DNA of 64,000 bases, from positions 62,001 to 126,000 of the forward strand of contig NZ_JAUAMC010000004.1 of the NCBI RefSeq assembly GCF_031010195.1, written 5' to 3'. The notes under the pieces were generated by a model. That model was not told where the DNA came from and ran no database searches. It worked only from the letters and a program-made list of their open reading frames with translations. This DNA comes from Halomonas sp. SpR8. GTDB lineage: Bacteria > Pseudomonadota > Gammaproteobacteria > Pseudomonadales > Halomonadaceae. Below are positions 45,815-54,017 of this stretch, piece after piece (the stretch's first letter is position 1; each line of letters begins with the position of its first letter). Position numbers and translations under genes: made by a program.

Positions 45815-46453
45815 ATGAAAGTTCCTCAATGGGTTGTCTGGGATCTTGGGGGTGTTGTTATTGACTTGGATTTCCGCGGCATGATGGATGATGCCACTGA
45901 GAAATTTAATATTGATAAGTCAGAGTTACTTCCGCTAATTCGCGAGGAATTTAATGTATCTCCTTCGAATTACAGCCTTACCGAAAAAGCCGTCGCTGGG
46001 TTAATAACAAAAAAAGATTATATTTATGAAATAAAGAGTGCAATAAGTAGCGATATTTCTGAGCGTGAAATAGAGAGTTTGCTGAAAAGGATATTGGTCG
46101 GCGAAAAAGATGAAACAGTATTGTTAATTAAGCTATTGTCTCAACGTGGTTTTCGCCAAGCTTGCATGTCAAATATCGACCAAACGCATTGGGAGAAAAT
46201 ACAATCCTTCCCGAATGTTGATAATTTATTCGAAAAGAAGTTTCTATCTTTTGAGCATAAGGTTGTCAAACCTAATGCCGATGCTTTTTTTAAAATGTTG
46301 GAGTTTTTAGGTTGCGGTAAAGACGATATTGTTTTCATCGATGATCGTGAAGATAATGTCAAAAGTGCTAATGATAATGATATTGATGCGGTTCTTTTTA
46401 AAAACCATACCAAGCTCTTGGAAGATTTTACAACGCGTGGTTTGTTAAATTAA
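45815..46453 (+). CDS. HAD-superfamily hydrolase (YihX-like), AT-rich
   Basis: A 212-aa haloacid-dehalogenase-type hydrolase. Motif I is VWDLGGVVIDLDF near residues 8-20 with the nucleophile Asp (WDLGG form, as in YihX/YfnB types). A helical cap follows, then motif II ACMSNID near 114, motif III Lys in KVVKPNADAF near 148, and motif IV VFIDDREDNV near 172. Predicted activity is on a small phosphate ester or sugar phosphate. Codon use is visibly AT-rich (many AAA, ATT, TTA) compared with both flanks, suggesting recent horizontal gain. AGGGAG is the ribosome site. Confidence 0.85.
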   Translation: MKVPQWVVWDLGGVVIDLDFRGMMDDATEKFNIDKSELLPLIREEFNVSPSNYSLTEKAVAGLITKKDYIYEIKSAISSDISEREIESLLKRILVGEKDETVLLIKLLSQRGFRQACMSNIDQTHWEKIQSFPNVDNLFEKKFLSFEHKVVKPNADAFFKMLEFLGCGKDDIVFIDDREDNVKSANDNDIDAVLFKNHTKLLEDFTTRGLLN

Positions 46454-46597
46454 ATTTTTTCCTCTGGAAGGCTCTATCTTGAATTATTAGGGGAATTCCA
46501 TTAACTGTAAAGCCTATTCGTCACCAAACCATGACGTTACCATCAAGGTTACGTTTGCGTAATCAACCCAGCAGGATCCAACAGTAGGAGATTAACA

Positions 46598-46900
46598 GTG
46601 TATATCGCTATGAACCGTTTTAGGATTGCTCCAGGCCGCGAAGAGGACTTTTTAGAGGTGTGGCGCAACCGTGATTCCCACCTGGATGAAGTGCCGGGCT
46701 TCAAGCAATTTAAGATGCTGCAAGGCGAAAGCCAGGAAGACCACACCGTGTTTATCTCCCACAGCGTGTGGGAGTCGGAAGAGGCCTTCCGCGACTGGAC
46801 AAAGTCAGACGCGTTCCGAAAAGCTCATGCTAATGCCAAGGCGCCGGAAGGCATCTACCTTGGCCCACCCAAGTTTGAGGGTTATGAAGTGGTGTTGTAA
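46598..46900 (+). CDS. Antibiotic-biosynthesis-monooxygenase (ABM) domain protein
   Basis: A 100-aa single-domain ferredoxin-like protein of the ABM family, which includes heme-degrading IsdG/HmoA-type enzymes. The core is MNRFRIAPGREEDFLEVW, then PGFKQFKMLQG, FISHSVWESEEAFRDWTKSDAFRKAHANA, typical of the dimeric ABM fold. The start is GTG at 46598 with AGGAG 8 nt upstream; an internal ATG follows four codons later. Heme use is possible, but the diagnostic Asn-Trp-His triad is not clearly complete, so no reaction is assigned. Confidence 0.82.
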   Translation: MYIAMNRFRIAPGREEDFLEVWRNRDSHLDEVPGFKQFKMLQGESQEDHTVFISHSVWESEEAFRDWTKSDAFRKAHANAKAPEGIYLGPPKFEGYEVVL

Positions 46901-46918
46901 GTCTAATTTTATTAACGC

Positions 46919-48319
46919 TTATACCACCCCCGGCGGTGTCAAAGGCGGCAAGTAGCGCTCCAGCAGTTGAGCGGCATGCAGCACTTTAAGGTCTTGATGT
47001 TTGCCTGCTACAAGATGCAGACCTACCGGCAGCCCCTGGTTATCCAGCCCGCAAGGCAGCGATGCAGCGGGCTGTTGGGTAAGGTTGAAGGGGTAGCTAA
47101 ACGGCGTCCAGTCCATCCAGTCTTTATAGCGCCCGCTTAGCGGCACATTGTGGCCCGCGGCAAAGGGTGCAATGGGCATCGTAGGCGTGACCAGCAAATC
47201 ATAGCGCTTATGAAACGCCGCCATCTGCGCCGTTAATTCGCTGCGCTCACGCCGGGCGGCGAGGTAGGCGGAAAGCGATACATCCTGCCCACGTCTGGCA
47301 ATATCCAGAAATCCTGGGTCGAGCGCTGCCTGCTGCTGTTCGGTGAGTTTTTCGATCGCTTGGGTAGCACCCGCAAACCAGAGGGTATTAAAGGTTTTAA
47401 TTGGATCGCTAAAGCCAGGATCTACGCGTTCTACGGTCGCGCCCAGTGCTTCTAAATGGGCAACGGCCTCCTCAACTTGCTGGGCAATATCCGGGGCTAC
47501 CTCTACATAGCCAAGATCAGCGCTAAAGGCGATGCGCCAGCCGCGTAGGTCAGCAGGGGGTGGCGTTCGCCAGTCTGGCCCGAGTGGGTTGCCGGAATAG
47601 CCATCCCGCACATCCGGCTGCGCCATCACGCTAAGCATAAGCGCGCTGTCGGCGGCGGTGCGGGTCATCGGCCCCAGGTGGGAGAGTGTACTCATGGCGC
47701 TGGCGGGCCACTGGGGCACCCAGCCAAAGGTGGGCTTAATGCCAAAGGTGCCGGTGAAACTGCATGGAATGCGGATGGAGCCCCCCGCGTCGCTGCCCTG
47801 GTGAAGCAAACCCAAATTGAGCGCTGCGGCTGCGGCTGCGCCACCGGATGAGCCCCCTGGGGTGAGTTCAGTGTTCCAAGGGTTGCGGGTAATGCCGTGC
47901 AGCGGGTTATCGGTGACGCCTTTCCAGCCAAACTCAGGCGAGGTGGTCTTGCCGATCACGATGGCCCCGGCGTTGCGCAGGTGGCGGCTGATTGGGGCGT
48001 CTACTTCCCAGGGGCCATCTGCCGAGGTGGTAGTCGAGCCTAGGCGCGTGGGCAAACCTTTGGTTAAGGTGAGGTCTTTAATGGTAATGGGTATGCCATC
48101 CAGCGTGCCGCAGGGCGTGCCTGCCTGCCAGCGTCTAGCCGACTCTGCGGCCAGGCGTCGAGCCTCTACATCGTTAACGCAGGTAAACGCATTGACCTTG
48201 GGGTTATGCCGCTCAATCCGTGCCAAGCAGTCCTCGACCAGTGACTCCGGCGAGAGCGAGCCCTCGCCGAAACGGGCCAGTGCCTCGACGGCCGTTAGGG
48301 TTGCAAAGGAGTCAGCCAT
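46919..48319 (-). CDS. Amidase (amidase-signature family)
   Basis: A 466-aa amidase-signature enzyme. The Ser-cisSer-Lys triad is visible: Lys in ITIKDLTLTKG near residue 81, the cis-Ser in the TPGGSSGGAAAAAAL loop near 156, and the catalytic Ser in GSDAGGSIRIPCSFTGTFGIKPT near 178. It hydrolyses an unidentified amide. It is the last gene of the DUF3311-SSS-GntR-M20-amidase operon, 2 nt behind the M20 hydrolase. Joint action on a ureido or amide compound is likely; the substrate is unknown. Confidence 0.88.
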   Translation of the reverse strand: MADSFATLTAVEALARFGEGSLSPESLVEDCLARIERHNPKVNAFTCVNDVEARRLAAESARRWQAGTPCGTLDGIPITIKDLTLTKGLPTRLGSTTTSADGPWEVDAPISRHLRNAGAIVIGKTTSPEFGWKGVTDNPLHGITRNPWNTELTPGGSSGGAAAAAALNLGLLHQGSDAGGSIRIPCSFTGTFGIKPTFGWVPQWPASAMSTLSHLGPMTRTAADSALMLSVMAQPDVRDGYSGNPLGPDWRTPPPADLRGWRIAFSADLGYVEVAPDIAQQVEEAVAHLEALGATVERVDPGFSDPIKTFNTLWFAGATQAIEKLTEQQQAALDPGFLDIARRGQDVSLSAYLAARRERSELTAQMAAFHKRYDLLVTPTMPIAPFAAGHNVPLSGRYKDWMDWTPFSYPFNLTQQPAASLPCGLDNQGLPVGLHLVAGKHQDLKVLHAAQLLERYLPPLTPPGVV

Positions 48320-48321
48320 GA

Positions 48322-49596
48322 TTATTCACCATCCTCGACACCGGCCGCTTCAAGCATCGCGTGCAGTAAAACGTTACAGCCAGCGTGAACGTGTTCAGGT
48401 GTGGCGCTCTCAATTTCGTTGTGGCTGATGCCATCCTTGCAGGGAATAAAGATCATCGCGGCGGGAGCCACGCGGCTGACAAACATCGCATCGTGGCCAG
48501 CGCCGCTGATGATATCCATATGCGAGAGATTGAGTTTCTCCGCACCTTGGCGAACCGCATCAACACACGCTTCATTGAAGTGTTCAGGTGCAAAATCTGC
48601 GGTGGGAGTTAGCTCGTACTCTAACCCGTGATGTTGGCAGATTTCCTCAACAGCAGCGGCAACGGATTGGCCCATTGCGATAAGGGCTTCTGGCTCCCAG
48701 TGGCGCATATCCAGAGTCATTTTGACCTGGCCGGGAATCACGTTGCGCGAACCAGGATGCAGGGTCATGCAGCCCACCGTGCCGCGCCCGTGGGGCTGAT
48801 GATCAAAGGCAATACGGTTGAGCGCCTGAGTAACTTCCGCAGCACCCATTAGGGCATCGCGGCGTAAGCTCATCGGGGTAGGGCCTGCATGGGCTTCAAG
48901 CCCGGTCAGGGTTAAATCAAACCACTTCTGGCCAAGCCCACCGATAACCACACCAATGGTGGTGTCGGTATCTTCAAGAATAGGGCCTTGTTCAATGTGC
49001 GGTTCAAAGTAGGCTTTGATCTCGCTTGGTGAGACTTCATCGTTGCCGCGGTAATGAATGGCATCTAACGCATCGCTGACCGTGACACCATAGGCGTCGG
49101 TGCGCGCTAGCATGGCGTCAAATTCCAACACACCACTAAATACCCCGGAACCCATCATGCAAGGAGGGAAGCGGCAACCTTCTTCATTGGTCCAGGCGAC
49201 CACTTCGATGGGGGATTGCGTCGTAATGTTGTGCTGGTTAAGGGTGCGAATGACTTCCAGGCCGGAGAGCACGCCGAAGCAGCCGTCATACTTGCCGCCG
49301 GTTGGCTGACTGTCCAAGTGGCTGCCCGACATGACTGTTTTGGCGTTGGGGTCGCTGCCTTCCCGGCGGGCAAAGATATTGCCGATATTATCAATCCGAA
49401 CCGTGCAGCCCTCGGCGCGACACCACTGAATAAACAGGTCGCGTCCCTGGCGTTCTAAATCGGTAAGCGCTTGACGGTTGACCCCGCCTTTGGGAGTGGC
49501 GCCCAGTTTGGCCATCTCCATCAGCGACTCCCATAGGCGGTCGCTGGCGGTTCGTAGGTCGGTGATATTATTGGTTGGTTTAACGTAGGTATTCAT
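48322..49596 (-). CDS. M20 zinc hydrolase, beta-ureidopropionase / carbamoylase type
   Basis: A 424-aa paralogue of the M20 enzyme at 23877; both share the AKLGATPKGGVNRQALT-like N-terminus. Zinc motifs: MSGSHLDSQPTGGKYDG near residue 91, WTNEEGCRFPP near 138, EPHIEQGPILED near 200, and SGAGHDAMFVSRVAPAAMIFIPC near 373. Expected reaction: removal of a carbamoyl group from an N-carbamoyl amino acid. Since the divergent operon encodes beta-alanine transaminase and a RutR-like regulator lies beyond it, N-carbamoyl-beta-alanine (pyrimidine breakdown) is the best guess. Confidence 0.9.
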   Translation of the reverse strand: MNTYVKPTNNITDLRTASDRLWESLMEMAKLGATPKGGVNRQALTDLERQGRDLFIQWCRAEGCTVRIDNIGNIFARREGSDPNAKTVMSGSHLDSQPTGGKYDGCFGVLSGLEVIRTLNQHNITTQSPIEVVAWTNEEGCRFPPCMMGSGVFSGVLEFDAMLARTDAYGVTVSDALDAIHYRGNDEVSPSEIKAYFEPHIEQGPILEDTDTTIGVVIGGLGQKWFDLTLTGLEAHAGPTPMSLRRDALMGAAEVTQALNRIAFDHQPHGRGTVGCMTLHPGSRNVIPGQVKMTLDMRHWEPEALIAMGQSVAAAVEEICQHHGLEYELTPTADFAPEHFNEACVDAVRQGAEKLNLSHMDIISGAGHDAMFVSRVAPAAMIFIPCKDGISHNEIESATPEHVHAGCNVLLHAMLEAAGVEDGE

Positions 49597-49614
49597 TTAA
49601 CTCCCCTCGCAAGA

Positions 49615-50466
49615 TTAGACGGACGCATTTTCCGTCGGTAAGTCGTGTAGCTTGGAACGGTGATTCTGAAGGTTGGGAGATTCGTTGCTGATCAGCATCT
49701 GTTCAGCCATTTCCGCTTCCAGCGCGCTCATATGATGCTCGGCATCGGCCATATGCTCGGCCATTACCTGACGCACCCGTTGGGCATCTTCAGTGCGGTA
49801 AGCCTCTATCAACTGTCGGTGATAGTCCTGGTTGGCGTGATCGAATTGCTTACGCTCGGGCACGTATGCTTTTTTGATCACTACCAAATCACGCAGCATG
49901 TCGTTTAAAAACTGGCACATAAACGCGAGTAACGGGTTAGGGCAGGCACGGGCCAGCAGTTGGTGAAACTCCAGCTCTAAAAAGCGCTGGTGGCGATGAT
50001 CCTCCTCGCCCCCGCAGCACGCACAGGCCGATACATTGGCTTCCAACTGCTGGAAATCGTGATCGGTGAGCCTTCCCACCACTGACGCCGCAAGCTCTAC
50101 TTCCAATAGCTTGCGCAGCTGATATACCTGCTTGCCATTTAGTTGCTGGAAATGCAGAAAGTTGCGCAGCATGCGGCTGGCGGGCTCCATGCCTGGCTGG
50201 TTGATCACCGCGCCCCCTTTAGGCCCGGTTTTTAAAGTGATAAGCCCCTCAACCTCAAGGATCTTAAGCGCTTCGCGCACGGTGGCCTTGGCGCTACCGT
50301 AAAGCTCCATCAGCGCTTTTTCGTTCGGTAGCCGGTCGCCTTCCCCTAATGACTCGGCGGCAATCCAGCGCTTGATATCGTCGCTGATCAGCTCGGCGAG
50401 TTTGGGTCGGCGACTTGAGGCTGGGCCAGAGGTTGAAACTGTTTTTGTAACAGGGGCTTGCGTCAT
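49615..50466 (-). CDS. GntR-family regulator, FadR/FCD subfamily
   Basis: A 283-aa regulator. The N-terminal winged helix (residues ~24-90, with DRLPNEKALMELYGSAKATVREALKILEVEGLI) is GntR type. The C-terminal all-helical FCD ligand domain (~115-260) has an Asp and spaced His residues that usually bind a metal and a carboxylate. AAGGAG lies 7 nt before the ATG at 50466; a GTG two codons upstream is less likely. It is inside the SSS-GntR-M20-amidase operon and probably controls it in response to a pathway acid. Confidence 0.88.
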   Translation of the reverse strand: MTQAPVTKTVSTSGPASSRRPKLAELISDDIKRWIAAESLGEGDRLPNEKALMELYGSAKATVREALKILEVEGLITLKTGPKGGAVINQPGMEPASRMLRNFLHFQQLNGKQVYQLRKLLEVELAASVVGRLTDHDFQQLEANVSACACCGGEEDHRHQRFLELEFHQLLARACPNPLLAFMCQFLNDMLRDLVVIKKAYVPERKQFDHANQDYHRQLIEAYRTEDAQRVRQVMAEHMADAEHHMSALEAEMAEQMLISNESPNLQNHRSKLHDLPTENASV

Positions 50467-50477
50467 CAACACACTCC

Positions 50478-52001
50478 TTATCTGTGGTTAGCGCTGCTGG
50501 TCACTTCTTGGGTATAGGCGGGTAAACGTTCAGGGTGGTACTCAGCATCGTAGTCGTAGCGTGCCTGGGTAAAACGTTCCACTACTGCTGTATCGCGACG
50601 GTGCAGCGCATGGCTTAAGCCAACAAACAGCGCAGCATTCAGCAATAGGCCCCAAATACCCGCGTGGTAGCCAAAGGGAGCGCTTAGCGGGCCAAAGGTC
50701 ATTAGTAGTACACAGGCAACGCCAGCCCATAACCCGGCGAGCGCAGCGGTGGGGTGGGCCTTTTTCCAGGTGATGGCACCGATGGTGGGAATCACCAGTT
50801 GTGCGGTGCCTGCTAGTGCCGCAATACCAATGGTGACCAGTACGCCGGGTACGGTAAGCGCCATGATATAAGCCGCCAGAGAGAAGCCCACCAGCGATAG
50901 ACGACCGATATAAACAATACGTGCCTGGCTCGCTTCACGGTTTACATAGCGTTTGTAGATATCCATCGTGACCACGGTGGATACCGCGTGAATCTGCGAG
51001 TTAGCCGTGGACATCGCGGCCGAAGCGCCTGCTGCCATAATCAACGAGGCAAGCAGGTAAGGGGCATACTCCATCAACATGATGGGCAGGATTTGATCGG
51101 CATTTTCTACATTGGGCTCAAGTAGCACGCCGGAGTAGCCAGACAGCACCGATCCCACATAAGCAAAGGCGGCCAAGCCCAGCAAAAAGGGCATTAAGTT
51201 AAACAGCTTGCCGTGTTTGACCGAGTACATGCGCAGCCAGATTTGCGGGCCCATAAAGGCACCAATAGTGGTAATGGCAAACAGCGAGAACCACATAGGG
51301 TAGCCCATCGTGCCGTTAGGTCCTGGCATGGTGAGATGCTCAGGAGAGGTTTGCTGTAGCTGACTAAAGAGAGCGGTTGGCCCACCTACCTGGGTGGAAA
51401 TGTAGTAGCCCGCGTACAGCATGCCGAAGAACAGCAGTGCGCCATAAATAACGTCTGTCCAGGCGATGGCGCGGATGCCGCCAATCCATACGTAGATAAT
51501 AATAATGAAGTAGAACAGCAGCGCGGCGAGCCAGAAAGGAATCAAGCCACCGGAGGCGACTTCGATTAAATAGGCGCCCCCGGTTAGCTGAATCTGCAAA
51601 TAAGGCACGGTGAAAATCAGCGTAATAGCGGCAACGGTAATGCGCAGCGCCTCGCTGTTATAAAAGTCGCCAATTAAGTCTGAAGGTGTTAAATAATTGA
51701 ATCGCTTGCCTAAAAACCAAACCCGCTTACCGATCCAGTAGTACATAAAGCCAAACAGCAGGTTCCAGGCTAACGCAGTAAGAAATACCGGCCCGTTGGT
51801 ATAAAAGGTCGCGTTAGAACCGAGGAACGCAAAGGCACTCCACCAGGTTGCCGCCACGGTGAAAAACACCGCAATACTGCCCATGGCGCGACCTTGAACG
51901 AAAAAGTCTTCGCTGGTTTCTTGCGATTGCCGCGCCGATAAAATCCCCACCATCAAGGGGATAATCATAAAGGCCGCAATAATTAATAAACTACCGGTCA
52001 T
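50478..52001 (-). CDS. Sodium:solute symporter (SSS family)
   Basis: A 507-aa membrane protein with about 13 helices of the SSS (LeuT-fold) family, importing a solute with Na+. It shows QSQETSEDFFVQGRAMGSIAVFFTVAATWWSAFAFLG near residues 24-60, WIGGIRAIAWTDVIYGALLFFG near 172, and AAGASAAMSTANSQIHAVSTVVTMDIYKRY near 320-349, a common SSS signature with the Na2-site Ser/Thr. It is separated by 2 nt from a DUF3311 gene, a frequent partner of SSS transporters. The cargo is probably an ureido acid or another amide, judged by the hydrolases downstream. Confidence 0.92.
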   Translation of the reverse strand: MTGSLLIIAAFMIIPLMVGILSARQSQETSEDFFVQGRAMGSIAVFFTVAATWWSAFAFLGSNATFYTNGPVFLTALAWNLLFGFMYYWIGKRVWFLGKRFNYLTPSDLIGDFYNSEALRITVAAITLIFTVPYLQIQLTGGAYLIEVASGGLIPFWLAALLFYFIIIIYVWIGGIRAIAWTDVIYGALLFFGMLYAGYYISTQVGGPTALFSQLQQTSPEHLTMPGPNGTMGYPMWFSLFAITTIGAFMGPQIWLRMYSVKHGKLFNLMPFLLGLAAFAYVGSVLSGYSGVLLEPNVENADQILPIMLMEYAPYLLASLIMAAGASAAMSTANSQIHAVSTVVTMDIYKRYVNREASQARIVYIGRLSLVGFSLAAYIMALTVPGVLVTIGIAALAGTAQLVIPTIGAITWKKAHPTAALAGLWAGVACVLLMTFGPLSAPFGYHAGIWGLLLNAALFVGLSHALHRRDTAVVERFTQARYDYDAEYHPERLPAYTQEVTSSANHR

Positions 52002-52003
52002 GG

Positions 52004-52258
52004 TTAATCCCCTTGCGATGGCTGTTCAGTGGCGTGAGCAGTTGTTGGTACGGGGCTGCCCCAATTGGTGAAGTAGGCCACCAAAAACAGCGCCGTTATC
52101 ACAAACCACCAAAACAAGTTCCACACCAACAGAAAGGGGATACCCATCACCATGGGCTCTATGCGGTTAGCTAGCATAATGAAGGGACTTTCCAGCATAA
52201 AAAAACTGAAAAGCATGCCGCCATAAATCGACAGCTTTAGCGGGGTTAAATATTTCAT
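52004..52258 (-). CDS. DUF3311 small membrane subunit
   Basis: An 84-aa protein with two membrane helices (about residues 10-30 and 41-65) and a hydrophilic tail. The MVMGIPFLLVWNLFWWFV segment is typical of DUF3311 proteins, which are encoded directly before SSS transporters and are thought to be accessory subunits. It is the first gene of the five-gene minus-strand operon, so the operon promoter lies in the divergent region above 52258. Confidence 0.88.
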   Translation of the reverse strand: MKYLTPLKLSIYGGMLFSFFMLESPFIMLANRIEPMVMGIPFLLVWNLFWWFVITALFLVAYFTNWGSPVPTTAHATEQPSQGD

Positions 52259-52402
52259 AGCGAGTTAGCCCTTTATTTACGTTGAACTGTTTGTGTTGAA
52301 TTTGTGAGCAGTATTTCCAGCATGCGGTGACGAATCACATCGCTTGTTGAAGCAACGTAATCGGTGCCGAGTACTGTTTGGGCGTGTTCCACTGATTTGT
52401 TG

Positions 52403-52420
52403 TATTTATTCGTATAAATA
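52403..52420. promoter_or_regulatory. Palindrome in the divergent region between SSS operon and beta-alanine operon
   Basis: TATTTAT-TCGT-ATAAATA has perfect 7-bp arms around a 4-bp centre. It lies in the 324-nt gene-free stretch between the DUF3311 start (52258) and the transaminase start (52583). It could be an operator for the GntR protein (49615-50466). Nothing else is recognised in this stretch. Confidence 0.5.
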
Positions 52421-52582
52421 TAATGGATAGGTGCTTTTTTAATCGACGTCAAGGTTAAGAGATCTTCAACGCGGCTCTATTACGTATAGATTCTCTAACG
52501 TGAACAAAAGAAGAGGGTAATTTTATAAACGTGTTCAGTGGCGCATGCTGAGGTCATGCCACATACGATGGAGCTGGACACC

Positions 52583-53956
52583 ATGTTTGGAATAAAAAGC
52601 AAAACGAAGCCGCAAACCTCGGATTCTTCTTTACAAGATACGCCTGCAAAAACGGCACTTAATCAGCACTACTGGATGCCGTTTAGTGCTAATCGCGATT
52701 TTCATGCTAACCCGAGGGTGATCGCCGGGGCGGAAGGGCGCTACTACATTGATGATCAGGGGCGGAAGCTGTTTGATTCGCTGTCAGGCCTGTGGACATG
52801 CGGCGCGGGCCACAATCGCGAAGAGATCCAAAAGGCTGTGTCGGCGCAGCTCGGCACGCTCGACTTTGCCCCCGGTTTTCAGCTTGCTCATCCGCTGGCA
52901 TTCAAACTGGCGGAAAAGGTCGCTAGCCTGACGCCTGCTGGGCTTGATCATGTGTTCTTCACCAACTCGGGTTCAGAAGCCGCCGATACCTCGGTCAAGA
53001 TGGCCAAGGCCTACTGGCGGCTGAAAGGGAAACCTGAGAAAACCCGTATGATCGGCCGTGCCAAGGGCTATCACGGGGTGAATATCGGCGGCACCAGCCT
53101 GGGCGGTATTGGTGGTAATCGTAAACACTACGGCCAGTTGATGGATGTAACGCACCTGCCGCACACCCTGCAGGCGGGCCATGCCTACTCCCGTGGTCAA
53201 GCTGAAACCGGTGCCGAGCTTGCCGATGCGCTGCTCGATCAAATCGCGCTCCATGATGCCTCCACCATTGCCGCGGTGATTGTTGAGCCGATGTCCGGCT
53301 CTGCAGGCGTCATTGTGCCGCCAAAAGGCTACCTGGATCGGCTACGCGAGATCTGCACCGCCCACGATATTCTGCTGATTTTTGATGAAGTCATCACCGC
53401 CTTTGGTCGCAGTGGCGCGACTACCGGCGCCGAGGCTTTTGGCGTCACGCCGGATATCATGAATGTAGCCAAGCAGATCACCAATGGCGCCATTCCTATG
53501 GGCGCAGTGATCGCTTCCAGCGAGATTTTCGACACCTTTATGCACGCCGGTGGCCCCCAGCACGCCGTGGAGTTTCCCCATGGCTACACCTACAGCGCCC
53601 ACCCGGTGGCTTGTGCGGCAGGGTTGGCTGCGCTTGAGATGATGGAGCGTGAGAATTTCCCCGCCCAGGTTAGCGCTATTGCGCCCGCCTTTGAGAAAAA
53701 GCTGCATGCCCTGCAAGGCCGCAACCATATTGTTGATATTCGCAACTACGGCTTGGCTGGCGCTATTCAGCTAACGCCCCGGGACGGCGACCCAACGATT
53801 CGCCCCCGAGATGCGCATATGGCGCTCTGGGAAGCGGGCTTTTATGTGCGCTACGGCGGCGACACCCTACAGTTTGGCCCTCCCTTTGGCACCACCGAGG
53901 CAGAGTTAGAGCGGCTGTTTGATGCGGTGGCGACCACCTTGGATTCGTTGGCCTAA
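52583..53956 (+). CDS. bauA: Beta-alanine (omega-amino acid):pyruvate aminotransferase
   Basis: A 457-aa class III PLP transaminase of the omega-amino acid:pyruvate type. It begins with NQHYWMPFSANRDFHANPRVIAGAEGRYYIDDQGRKLFD near residue 26, a strong hallmark, then FTNSGSEAADTSVKMAKAYW near 129, KGYHGVNIGGTSLGG near 164, IFDEVITAFGRSG near 265, and the PLP Lys in NVAKQITNGAIPMGAV near 296. It should turn beta-alanine plus pyruvate into malonate semialdehyde and alanine. The ATG at 52583 follows GGAG; the frame is open 15 codons further upstream. The next gene oxidises the semialdehyde. Confidence 0.92.
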   Translation: MFGIKSKTKPQTSDSSLQDTPAKTALNQHYWMPFSANRDFHANPRVIAGAEGRYYIDDQGRKLFDSLSGLWTCGAGHNREEIQKAVSAQLGTLDFAPGFQLAHPLAFKLAEKVASLTPAGLDHVFFTNSGSEAADTSVKMAKAYWRLKGKPEKTRMIGRAKGYHGVNIGGTSLGGIGGNRKHYGQLMDVTHLPHTLQAGHAYSRGQAETGAELADALLDQIALHDASTIAAVIVEPMSGSAGVIVPPKGYLDRLREICTAHDILLIFDEVITAFGRSGATTGAEAFGVTPDIMNVAKQITNGAIPMGAVIASSEIFDTFMHAGGPQHAVEFPHGYTYSAHPVACAAGLAALEMMERENFPAQVSAIAPAFEKKLHALQGRNHIVDIRNYGLAGAIQLTPRDGDPTIRPRDAHMALWEAGFYVRYGGDTLQFGPPFGTTEAELERLFDAVATTLDSLA

Positions 53957-54017
53957 GAGCCGCGGACATAGACTTCGTTGGCGAAAGCGACTGAACTAAA
54001 TTTTAGAGAGTTTGAAT

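Noticed and set aside
46919..48319. Assigning the amidase as GatA of the tRNA amidotransferase
   Set aside because: No gatB or gatC is adjacent, and the gene is in a catabolic operon with a transporter and an M20 hydrolase.
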